Source: an uncultured Ruminococcus sp. | GTDB taxonomy: Bacteria > Bacillota > Clostridia > Oscillospirales > Ruminococcaceae | Assembly (NCBI GenBank): GCA_946531975.1 | Contig: CAMNAY010000006.1 | Coordinates: 1-19,325, forward strand | Length of the DNA stretch: 19,325 nucleotides | Direction: 5' to 3' | Shown here: positions 13,356 to 19,325 of the stretch, piece after piece | Layout: each line of letters begins with the position of its first letter | Position numbering within the stretch: the first letter of the stretch is position 1 | Position numbers and translations under genes: made by a program | Notes under the pieces: generated by a model | The model's input: the letters and a program-made list of their open reading frames with translations, nothing else | What the model was told of the DNA's origin: nothing | Databases searched by the model: none

Positions 13356-14804
13356 ATGAAGCTCAACGGCAATCTTGAAGAAACTCTCACGCGGCTCCAG
13401 CACATGACCGGCTGCTCGGACGATCTCATTCTCAGCCGCGTCACACTCTGCGGCATTCCCTGCGCACTGCTGACCTGCGAGGGCATGACCTCCGCCGGTC
13501 TGCTCGGCGAGCTGATCTTTGACCCGCTGAACGGTCTGCAACAGACCTTTCCGGACGGCGCGGCACTGCTCCGGCAGATTTATGACCGGAAGCTGCTCTC
13601 TGCCGACAGCACCCTGACCAATGATGCCGGCACGCTCCTGACCATGCTGTACTCCGGCTTTGCAGTGCTGCTGAGCGAAGGCGCAAACGCCGCCCTGTGC
13701 TTCGGCATTCAGGGATACGCCTCGCGCAGCATCTCCGAGCCTTCCGGTGAACTGAATATCTACGGCGCACGCGACGGCTTCTCAGAGCCGGTCCGCGTGA
13801 ATATGTCCCTGATCCGCCGCAGAATGAAATCTCCGGCGCTGACCTTTTCTCTGATCTCAGCGGGCACTGTTTCGCAGACCGATCTCTGTCTCTGCTGGCT
13901 GCGCGACCGCGTCCCCGCGTCCCTGATCGCAGAAATCCGGCAGAAATTGCAGACACTTCCGCTGGAGACCGTGCTGTCCAGCGGCTATGTCCGCCCGTTC
14001 CTTGAAGAAAGCGATATGCAGCTCGTACACAGCATCGGCACGACCGAACGCCCCGACATCCTCTGCGCAAAAATGCTGGAGGGCAGAGTCGGTATCCTCA
14101 TCGACGGCACCCCGCATGCGCTGGTCATCCCGCAGCTGTTCTGCGAGACCTTCCAGACTATGGACGACTACAATTATCCGCCGGCATACGCAACACTGCT
14201 CCGCTGGATGAAATACGGTGCGGCACTGCTCGCTCTGCTGCTGCCTGCTGCCTATCTCGCTGCGGCGCTCTGGCATCCGGAGCTGCTGCATGAAACGCTG
14301 CTCTCGCTGCTCACGGAAGCGGAACAGACCGTGCCGTTTTCGCTCGCCGCAGAAATGCTCGGCATTCTGTTCATGTTCGAGACCGTGCGGGAAGCGGGGC
14401 TGCGCCTGCCAAAAGCCGTCGGCGGGGCGGTCGGCATGATCGGCGGGCTGCTGATCGGGGATGCTGCGGTGAAATCCGGACTCATCAGCACACCGGTCCT
14501 GACCGTTGCAGCACTCTCCGCGACTGCGGGCTTTGTGATACCGGAGCATCACGCCGCACTGACCGTCCTGCGCCCGCTGTTCATTTTCGCGGCTGCGGCT
14601 GCCGGCATTCCGGGCATCGCCCTTGCCGGAATGCTCCTGCTGTATCACATCTGCGGGACAGAGGTCTTCGGATTTCCGGTCTCTGCGCCGATCGCGCCGC
14701 TCATGCCCCGCCGTTTGCAGGATATCCTCGCAAGGGTCGGCTTCCGGCGGCTCTCGCAGGGGAATTTCCGCGTCAGTGAAATCCGTGAACAAGCCGAGGA
14801 ATGA
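13356..14804 (+). CDS. gerA: GerA-family spore germination receptor, A subunit
   Basis: The 482-aa protein is close to the usual length of the A subunit of nutrient germinant receptors in the spore inner membrane. The hydrophilic N-terminal half (1-285) carries the family signature 'ARDGFSEPVRVNMSLIRRR' (138-156) and 'EGRVGILIDGTPHALVIPQLF' (residues 242-262, shown as two parts of one block) with 'FQTMDDYNYPP' (266-276). Four or five membrane spans follow (about 285-305, 325-345, 355-375, 380-400, 405-430), and a short basic cytoplasmic tail. It starts at 13356 with AAAGGAGG at 13340-13347; an upstream in-frame ATG at 13314 has no ribosome site. It is the first gene of an A-B-C operon. Ligand unknown. 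Confidence 0.92.
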   Translation: MKLNGNLEETLTRLQHMTGCSDDLILSRVTLCGIPCALLTCEGMTSAGLLGELIFDPLNGLQQTFPDGAALLRQIYDRKLLSADSTLTNDAGTLLTMLYSGFAVLLSEGANAALCFGIQGYASRSISEPSGELNIYGARDGFSEPVRVNMSLIRRRMKSPALTFSLISAGTVSQTDLCLCWLRDRVPASLIAEIRQKLQTLPLETVLSSGYVRPFLEESDMQLVHSIGTTERPDILCAKMLEGRVGILIDGTPHALVIPQLFCETFQTMDDYNYPPAYATLLRWMKYGAALLALLLPAAYLAAALWHPELLHETLLSLLTEAEQTVPFSLAAEMLGILFMFETVREAGLRLPKAVGGAVGMIGGLLIGDAAVKSGLISTPVLTVAALSATAGFVIPEHHAALTVLRPLFIFAAAAAGIPGIALAGMLLLYHICGTEVFGFPVSAPIAPLMPRRLQDILARVGFRRLSQGNFRVSEIREQAEE

Positions 14805-14812
14805 GGTGAACA

Positions 14813-15814
14813 ATGCAGCAAACAACCCCTTGCACACCGCGCTGGAGCGCCCTGCAAACCGCAGCCATTCTGCTGCTCTGCCGCCTGTCCGCGTTCTTCT
14901 GCTGTCCTGTCCCGTATACCGCTGCCTATGCCAAAGGCATGTTCGCGGCAGTTCTGGTTCAGGCTGCAATGCTTCTGCCGCTCGTAAAGCTCCGGCATCT
15001 GCTGCGGATTCCCGTTCCGGCACTCTGGCTGTTTCGTCTGTCCGCACTCACGCTCGCGGCAGTGCGCACGGCGGATGCCTTCCGGCTGATGAAGCAGCTG
15101 CGCTGTCCTGCGCCGCATCTGCTGCCGCTGATGTTTCTTGCGGTACTGCTGTACACGGTATCCCGTCCGCAGGCGGCAACCGCCCGCACTGCTGTTCTGC
15201 TGCTCGTTCTTGCGTCAGCGGGGATGCTCCTGCTGCCCGTCAGCGGACTGCGTGCGGCGCATGCCGTCTCACTGTATCTTCCGGGCAATGCGAAAGGTGC
15301 ATTTTTACGGGAATTCCGGCAATCGGCGGAGCTGGCGCTGCTGCCGGTGCTGCTGACCAATCAAAAGCCAAAGGAGCAATATGCTCCGCACGCGCTGACT
15401 GCGGTCTGTATCGGGCGCGGTGCCGTTCTGCCGCTCCTTGTGCTGCTCGGTACGATGCAGAACGGCAGACTGACAAACTGGCAGGGCAGTCCGTTTTTCT
15501 TGCTGCTCGCCCGTACCCCGCTCTCTGATGCCGTGCGGACAGACGGATTCTGGCTGCTGCTGGCAGTCGGCTGTGCCGTCCTCTGCGTGACCTTCCTTCT
15601 TCAGCAGGCGATTCCGCAGACGCGAACCCCGGCGCTTCCGCGCCTGTCTGTCCTGTTGATCTGCACCGGAGCAGCTGCCTGTTTCATCCGCACGGGCTAT
15701 CGCGGCGAGGGACTCGGTATTGCAGCCGCAGTGACCGGCGCCGGTCTCCCGTATCTTCTGCTTGCCGTACAAGGCATATCGAACAAGCGTGCAGCATTTC
15801 GCCGCACGGAATGA
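14813..15814 (+). CDS. gerB: Spore germination permease-like B subunit
   Basis: The 333-aa protein is almost entirely hydrophobic, with about ten predicted spans, fitting the APC-type transporter fold of germinant receptor B subunits, which sense the nutrient. It is a little shorter than the usual 360-370 aa. The sequence is divergent; the clearest family-like block is 'FFLLLARTPLSDAVRTDGFW' in the second half (residues about 223-242). The assignment rests partly on its position between clear A- and C-type genes. It starts 8 nt after the gerA stop, with GAGGTGA as ribosome site. The junction sequence GGAATGAGGTGA-NNN-ATG is repeated exactly at the next junction. Very high Ala/Leu and GC content. 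Confidence 0.78.
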   Translation: MQQTTPCTPRWSALQTAAILLLCRLSAFFCCPVPYTAAYAKGMFAAVLVQAAMLLPLVKLRHLLRIPVPALWLFRLSALTLAAVRTADAFRLMKQLRCPAPHLLPLMFLAVLLYTVSRPQAATARTAVLLLVLASAGMLLLPVSGLRAAHAVSLYLPGNAKGAFLREFRQSAELALLPVLLTNQKPKEQYAPHALTAVCIGRGAVLPLLVLLGTMQNGRLTNWQGSPFFLLLARTPLSDAVRTDGFWLLLAVGCAVLCVTFLLQQAIPQTRTPALPRLSVLLICTGAAACFIRTGYRGEGLGIAAAVTGAGLPYLLLAVQGISNKRAAFRRTE

Positions 15815-15822
15815 GGTGACAC

Positions 15823-16743
15823 ATGAGAAAAAGCATTCTGATCTGTCTGCTGGGGACAATGCTCCTGACCGGCTGCACAGATATCCGCACGCGAAAATCG
15901 CCGGATGTGCTGGCGATTGACTCCGGAAACCCGGCGCGCACCGCCATGCACGCAACGCAGGACGACACGGTCATCACCGCTGTGCCTTCGCATCCGCTGC
16001 TGTTCCGTACTGCGCTGGAAAATGCCGCGGGTGCAGAGATCTCCGCGGGACACCTCTCCCTCCTTCTGCTGAACGGGAATCCTGCGGAGCTTCTGCCGGG
16101 GCTGCTGCAATCGCAGGAGATTGCCCCGACCTGCAAGGTGCTGTATGTGCGCAGCGACCCCTGCGGGCTGCTGGAATCCGGCGGGGCACCGACTGCGGGA
16201 CAGCTGGACGCTGCCGTCTCGACCGGTCAGCTTCCGGTGCGTACTGCCGATCTCGTCTATGCAGACCTCAGCGGCGGCTCCGGCGTCAGTGCGCTGCCGG
16301 CATGGCAGCAGGACACGCTCACGCTTGCACTGTTCGATGCACAGGGAATCTGCTCGGTGCTGACGGAAACCGCCTGCCGCGGGCTTGCACTGCTCGGCGG
16401 AACCTATGACACATTTTCCTTCAATGCAGACAGTGCGCCCTGCACGGTACGCTCTGCCTCGCTTCGCATTTCAGCGAATTCTGTGCGCGGCAGACTGTGC
16501 TTCACGGTCAGCGGCAGCATCCGCACGGAAACTTCGCATCTGCCTGCCGCGGAGCTGCTTCTGACCGAAATGGTCTCCGAAGCACTGACGCAGACAGCGC
16601 AGGATGCCGGAGCCGATCTGCTGTTTCTCCGCGAAACCGCCCTTCGCTGCGGCATTTCCGATGCCAAGACCTGCACGCAGATGCAGTGGCGGGAGCTGCT
16701 GAAAGCTGCCTCATTCCGCGTTGATCTGCGCGTCTCTGTGTGA
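15823..16743 (+). CDS. gerC: Spore germination lipoprotein, Ger(x)C-like C subunit
   Basis: The 306-aa protein begins with a lipoprotein signal (lipobox LLTGC, Cys18) and would be anchored on the outer face of the spore inner membrane, as C subunits of germinant receptors are. It is shorter than typical GerAC (about 370-400 aa). A recognisable C-terminal part (about 200-306) includes 'LRISANSVRGRLCFTVSGSI' and a helix 'LLTEMVSEALTQTAQDAGADL', comparable to the 'V.g.i.E' strand and '...a...qk...D..gfg' helix of Ger(x)C domain 3. Start at 15823 follows the same GAGGTGA junction. No clear terminator follows before the acyl carrier protein promoter at 16828. Confidence 0.82.
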   Translation: MRKSILICLLGTMLLTGCTDIRTRKSPDVLAIDSGNPARTAMHATQDDTVITAVPSHPLLFRTALENAAGAEISAGHLSLLLLNGNPAELLPGLLQSQEIAPTCKVLYVRSDPCGLLESGGAPTAGQLDAAVSTGQLPVRTADLVYADLSGGSGVSALPAWQQDTLTLALFDAQGICSVLTETACRGLALLGGTYDTFSFNADSAPCTVRSASLRISANSVRGRLCFTVSGSIRTETSHLPAAELLLTEMVSEALTQTAQDAGADLLFLRETALRCGISDAKTCTQMQWRELLKAASFRVDLRVSV

Positions 16744-16827
16744 GTTTTGTGCAAATTCTCCAAAGCTGCTCCCTGTTCGGATGCAAATATTTTACACGCA
16801 AAAATGGGAAAAACCGCAAAAAACATA

Positions 16828-16856
16828 TTGACGTTTTGCTGACTTCCGGATATACT
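16828..16856 (+). promoter_or_regulatory. Sigma-A promoter of the acyl carrier protein gene
   Basis: TTGACG (16828-16833) and TATACT (16851-16856) each differ by one base from consensus and are spaced by 17 bp. The leader is about 66 nt; ribosome site AAGGGAG at 16914-16920. Confidence 0.75.
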
Positions 16857-16928
16857 ATAAGCAATGTGACCCGCAGACTTTTCTGCATGGTGTACACAGA
16901 ACATCACATACAGAAGGGAGCAGATTAC

Positions 16929-17162
16929 ATGGTCTTTGAAAAACTGAAGGAAATCATCCTCGATCAGCTCGATGTTGATGAGGACGAGGTCACCATGGAC
17001 GCGGATTTCATCGACGATCTGCAGGCGGATTCGCTCGACATCACACTGCTGATGAAGACGATCTCCGAGGAATTCGACATTGCCGTCGAAGATGATACCG
17101 TGGACAAGATCAGCACCGTCGGCGATGCCGTCGAATTCATTGAGAGCTATATCAACGAGTAA
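16929..17162 (+). CDS. acpP: Acyl carrier protein
   Basis: The 77-aa acidic protein has the four-helix carrier fold and the phosphopantetheine attachment motif DSLD at residues 34-37, with Ser35 as the modified residue ('DDLQADSLDITLLMKTISEEFD'-type block split here around Ser35). It carries growing acyl chains in fatty acid synthesis. No other fatty-acid gene is adjacent, so it may be the housekeeping ACP in an isolated site or a specialised copy. Start 16929 has AAGGGAG 8 nt upstream. It is monocistronic between its own promoter and a strong terminator. Confidence 0.93.
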   Translation: MVFEKLKEIILDQLDVDEDEVTMDADFIDDLQADSLDITLLMKTISEEFDIAVEDDTVDKISTVGDAVEFIESYINE

Positions 17163-17170
17163 AAAGCAAA

Positions 17171-17203
17171 CCCGGATTCCTGAAGCGGAATCCGGGCATT
17201 TTT
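17171..17203. terminator. Bidirectional terminator after acpP
   Basis: A 10-bp perfect stem (CCCGGATTCC 17171-17180, GGAATCCGGG 17187-17196) with a 6-nt loop is followed by CATTTTTCTG. On the minus strand it is followed by TTTGCTTTTTAC. It should stop both acpP and the convergent gene that ends at 17218. Confidence 0.92.
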
Positions 17204-17217
17204 CTGTTATGAGGTTC

Positions 17218-17619
17218 TCAGCCCATGTAGGGGTTCTGCGGGGGCTGAAGCGGAGTCTGCGGCACAGGCGGGTTCGGACCGAACATCAGCAGAAGCTGCT
17301 CCTGCATTGCCGCGAGGATCTTCTCGATATTCTTACGGTTCTGTGAGGTTGCGGCAATTTCCGTGCCGAGCTTGCTCTTGCACATGATTTGCAGATTTGA
17401 CTGCGTTTCATTGAGCGGGAAAATCTGCACGAACAGTGTCTCGCCCCATGTAAAGAACGACATGGATTTGGAGATCTGAATCGTCAGCAGCTGCGGGTTT
17501 GCGAGCGTCAGGGAAAAACCGGAGGTCACCTGTGCTGCGCCGCACATTGCCTGAAAGATCGCCCATGCGGGATAATTATAGAGCAGACTTTGCTGCTGCT
17601 GACGGTCGAACAATGCCAT
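17218..17619 (-). CDS. Uncharacterised protein with C-terminal proline-rich tail
   Basis: The 133-aa protein starts MALFDRQQQQ and has a compact alpha/beta-looking region (about 10-110) with alternating strands ('FSLTLANPQLLTIQIS', 'GETLFVQIFPLN', 'SNLQIMCKSKLGTEI') and a helix ('RKNIEKILAAMQEQLLLMF'). It ends in a low-complexity tail 'PNPPVPQTPLQPPQNPYMG' (residues about 115-133). There is no signal peptide or membrane span. The fold resembles small cytoplasmic domains of unknown function often seen in actinobacterial and Firmicute proteins, but I recognise no named family. The start at ATG 17619 with AAAGGAG 8 nt upstream is preferred over a GTG three codons earlier. It has its own perfect promoter. 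Confidence 0.8.
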   Translation of the reverse strand: MALFDRQQQQSLLYNYPAWAIFQAMCGAAQVTSGFSLTLANPQLLTIQISKSMSFFTWGETLFVQIFPLNETQSNLQIMCKSKLGTEIAATSQNRKNIEKILAAMQEQLLLMFGPNPPVPQTPLQPPQNPYMG

Positions 17620-17668
17620 ATTACACACTCCTTTTCCGCCGGAATACCGGTGGCTTTTCTTTTGCTTT

Positions 17669-17697
17669 ATTATATCACAGCCTCCTCAATGTGTCAA
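17669..17697 (-). promoter_or_regulatory. Consensus sigma-A promoter of the uncharacterised gene
   Basis: On the minus strand TTGACA (17697-17692) and TATAAT (17674-17669) are perfect with 17 bp between. A small hairpin (CCGCCGG/CCGGTGG, 17637-17654) lies in the leader just before the ribosome site. Confidence 0.87.
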
Positions 17698-18227
17698 GCA
17701 CGGCGCGGTGTTATCATTATATCCCATAGAAAGCCACGCAGAATCGCACAATACAGCGCATCACGACCGATTTGTCCAGCGCAATCCGGTGCAATTTATT
17801 GTAACCCGGTTGACCGTTCGTTGTCCAAATCAGAACAGGGCAGATGAATATACCGTAAGGAAAATGCGATGGCGAACAGCAAGGTTGCCGACGGCTTTTT
17901 ATATAATAAAATTACTATATACTGAAAAATAATTGTGTGGCTTCGGAAAATACATCTTGCAAATTCAGGTGTTTCGTGGTATAATAAAAAAGAGTATGTA
18001 TGATCAGGTTTGATCTCTGCCGATTTAAGATTATTACTTAACAAATGGAAGAAGGGCAATATAAAGTATGCTGATCATAACCAGACAGGAAATTGGAGAT
18101 ACTGTGCGTTCAAAAATGCGTTCGGCAATGCCTGACAGGTTCTCCGGCAGCTGTCATATGTATCGGAATACGTCAGCATCCGGACGTGCGTCTCCTTTTG
18201 GAAAGTTTCGCAGTGAAAGAGATGATG
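17698..18227. other. AT-rich intergenic region with promoter and long leader
   Basis: This 530-bp stretch holds no supported gene. It is more AT-rich than its surroundings, especially 17895-18060. It contains an imperfect hairpin (about 17789-17812, CCGGTGCAAT with ATTGTAACCCGG), the promoter at 17957-17985 and a leader of about 236 nt for the signal-peptidase-like gene. In the leader are a GATCA-N4-TGATC dyad (18002-18015) and a short ATG frame from 18068 (57 codons, ending at 18241) that overlaps the real start in another frame. I recognise no riboswitch. Confidence 0.5.
17957..17985 (+). promoter_or_regulatory. Sigma-A promoter of the pilus-associated genes
   Basis: TTGCAA (17957-17962) and a perfect TATAAT (17980-17985) are spaced by 17 bp and followed by an A-rich start region. 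It is the only good + strand promoter before the signal-peptidase-like gene and probably drives both it and the pilin. Confidence 0.72.
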
Positions 18228-18809
18228 ATGATGGATACTGATAAAACCGAAAACACAGCCTCACAAGCAGAACCCGAGAAGAACGAAAAGTCTTCAGATT
18301 CTCAAGTAAAGCCAAAGAAAAAACGAACTGCGAAAAGCTACGCAATATCCTTCTTTATCAAGATATTCGTAACTGCACTTGTTCTGACAGTTGTGTTCAG
18401 GTTCATTGCAGGGATACACATCTGTCACACGAACTGTGCGTACCCGACGATCAGGGACGGCGAATTCTGCCTGACTTACCGGCTCGCCGATCTGAAACAG
18501 GGAACGATGATCGTTTATCGCCGTGACGGAGAGGTGAAATTCGGACGGATCATCGCATTCAGCGGGGATAAGGTTAATATTTTCAATGATTTTATTTCTG
18601 TCAATGACTATGGCATTTCCGAAAATGCAGTCTATCCCACATCGCCGGAAGGCTCGGCGATCAGCTACCCTTATCAGGTACCCGAAAACTGCGTATTTGT
18701 TCTGAATGATTTTCGCAGCGACATTTCCGATAGCAGGACCTACGGCGGAATACCGCTGGAAGATGTTGAAGGAGCCGTTGTGTTCACGATGCGAATGCGC
18801 GGTATTTAA
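18228..18809 (+). CDS. Signal peptidase I-like protein lacking the Ser/Lys dyad (SipA-like, pilus assembly)
   Basis: The 193-aa protein has a charged cytoplasmic start (1-37), one membrane span (about 40-62) and an outer S26 signal-peptidase fold. The box that normally reads S-M-x-P-T is C-A-Y-P-T (Cys70 at the Ser position). The box that normally reads V-K-R-I-I-x-L-P-G-D is F-G-R-I-I-A-F-S-G-D (Gly106 at the Lys position). The later conserved 'VPENCVFVLNDFRSDISDSRTYGGI' region, with N-D-R-S-D-S-R, is intact in type. Loss of both dyad residues is known from streptococcal SipA, a pilus assembly chaperone; there Asp and Gly replace them. The next gene is a pilin, so I infer the same role. Four consecutive ATGs (18222-18233) precede the gene; GAAAGAG favours 18228 or 18231. 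Confidence 0.82.
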   Translation: MMDTDKTENTASQAEPEKNEKSSDSQVKPKKKRTAKSYAISFFIKIFVTALVLTVVFRFIAGIHICHTNCAYPTIRDGEFCLTYRLADLKQGTMIVYRRDGEVKFGRIIAFSGDKVNIFNDFISVNDYGISENAVYPTSPEGSAISYPYQVPENCVFVLNDFRSDISDSRTYGGIPLEDVEGAVVFTMRMRGI

Positions 18810-18852
18810 GTCAAGATATATTCACAAGTTTAATTTTTTCGGGAGGATTATT

Positions 18853-19325
18853 ATGAAAAAGTATAGACGACTTGCAAATTTGATTGCTTCCGCAGCCGTT
18901 ATTGCATCTGTTGCCGCTGTGCCTATGAGCGCAAGTGCTGCCGGAACAACCTACAGCAGTACGCTTACAACAGAAAATGACAAGAAAGCCACAACGCTTG
19001 ACAAGTATCTCGTGATGAAAGCGGATGCAAATGTTCCGAATGCACAGTTCACCTTCTCTGTTGCACCGGGTACTGTGATTGATGCTGATAAGACAAACGG
19101 CACGCTTGCTGTGCTTGCCGGAATCGGCACGCCTGTACTGTCAAACGGCGGCACTATGACATTCTCGACTGCTGATACGACAACAGCCGAGGCAGCTAAG
19201 GGCACCGATACACCTGTGTTTGTCACAGCGGATACATCTGACGAGAAGTATGTCAAAAAGACGCTGACACTCGATTTTTCCGGTGTCGCATTTACAGAAC
19301 CGGGTGTCTACCGCTATCTGATCAC
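18853..19325 (+). CDS. Pilin with Spy0128/FctA-like isopeptide domain (partial, runs off the window)
   Basis: The frame is open from ATG 18853 (GGGAGG at 18841-18846) to the window edge, 157 codons without a stop, so only the N-terminal part is visible. It has a signal peptide (1-29, cleavage after SASA) and then a beta-rich domain. 'TLDKYLVMKADANVPNAQF' at about 48-66 offers Lys51 as isopeptide donor. 'LTLDFSGVAFTEPGVYRYLI' at the right edge holds the E-P-G-V-Y-R-Y motif, whose Glu is the usual catalyst of the Lys-Asn bond. These are hallmarks of the streptococcal FctA-type pilin domain also found in many Firmicutes. An LPXTG-type sorting signal and a sortase are expected downstream but are not visible. 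The gap of 43 nt to the SipA-like gene suggests one operon. Confidence 0.8.
   Translation, partial: MKKYRRLANLIASAAVIASVAAVPMSASAAGTTYSSTLTTENDKKATTLDKYLVMKADANVPNAQFTFSVAPGTVIDADKTNGTLAVLAGIGTPVLSNGGTMTFSTADTTTAEAAKGTDTPVFVTADTSDEKYVKKTLTLDFSGVAFTEPGVYRYLI

Noticed and set aside
13857..15047. 396-codon minus-strand open frame across gerA and gerB
   Set aside because: Its Arg/Gln/Glu/Cys-rich composition mirrors the third-codon bias of the opposite strand. The + strand genes have family motifs and tight operon junctions.
17700..18060. Search for tRNA, riboswitch or small RNA in the AT-rich gap
   Set aside because: No cloverleaf or known riboswitch core was recognised; only one imperfect hairpin without a clear terminator.
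18068..18241. 57-codon frame in the leader of the SipA-like gene, considered as a gene
   Set aside because: It has only a distant purine-rich stretch as ribosome site, no recognisable sequence, and overlaps the true start. Kept only as a leader-peptide possibility.

Overview
The window looks like chromosome from a GC-rich (roughly mid-50s % by eye) gut or rumen Firmicute of the Ruminococcus/Oscillospiraceae type. Pointers are: secreted BspA-type leucine-rich-repeat proteins that end in type I dockerins (the cell-surface/cellulosome style of ruminococci), a GerA-type spore germination operon, ECF sigma/anti-sigma pairs, GGAGG ribosome sites, and a run of consensus sigma-A promoters with exactly 17-bp spacers. 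No phage, IS element, CRISPR array, tRNA or rRNA was seen.

Layout. 1-421: a terminator from the upstream gene, a possible 33-codon minus-strand ORF that ends inside that terminator, a long hairpin and a perfect promoter. 422-1060: Ser-rich lipoprotein. 1189-2037 (minus): DUF3737 beta-helix-like protein behind a perfect promoter flanked by two matching operator dyads. It is divergent from an aldo/keto reductase at 2272-3198. 3329-5832: ECF sigma factor plus a membrane anti-sigma-like protein whose outer domain is tandemly duplicated. It converges, over a shared bidirectional terminator, on a second sigma/anti-sigma pair (minus, 7510-5897). 7717-9852: secreted LRR/transglutaminase-like protein with two dockerins. 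10085-11649: a membrane-anchored unknown, an FMN reductase and an internally deleted FMN-reductase remnant. 11872-13008 (minus): second LRR-dockerin protein. 13356-16743: gerA/gerB/gerC-like germination operon with a sigma-G-like promoter. 16929-17162: acyl carrier protein. 17218-17619 (minus): uncharacterised conserved-looking protein. 18228 to the end: a signal-peptidase-like protein that has lost its catalytic Ser and Lys, followed by the start of a pilin that runs off the window.

The most interesting segment is 17957-19325. The signal-peptidase homologue has Cys at the Ser position and Gly at the Lys position and lies directly upstream of a Spy0128/FctA-like pilin with an isopeptide-type domain. 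In streptococcal FCT pilus loci, SipA (also a signal-peptidase fold without Ser/Lys) sits next to the pilin FctA and is needed for pilus polymerisation. This looks like the left edge of a comparable pilus locus in a ruminococcus. Secondary points are the duplicated anti-sigma ectodomain, the paired operators at DUF3737, matching palindromes ahead of both sigma genes, the internally deleted flavoprotein gene and a structured intergenic element at 13126-13320.
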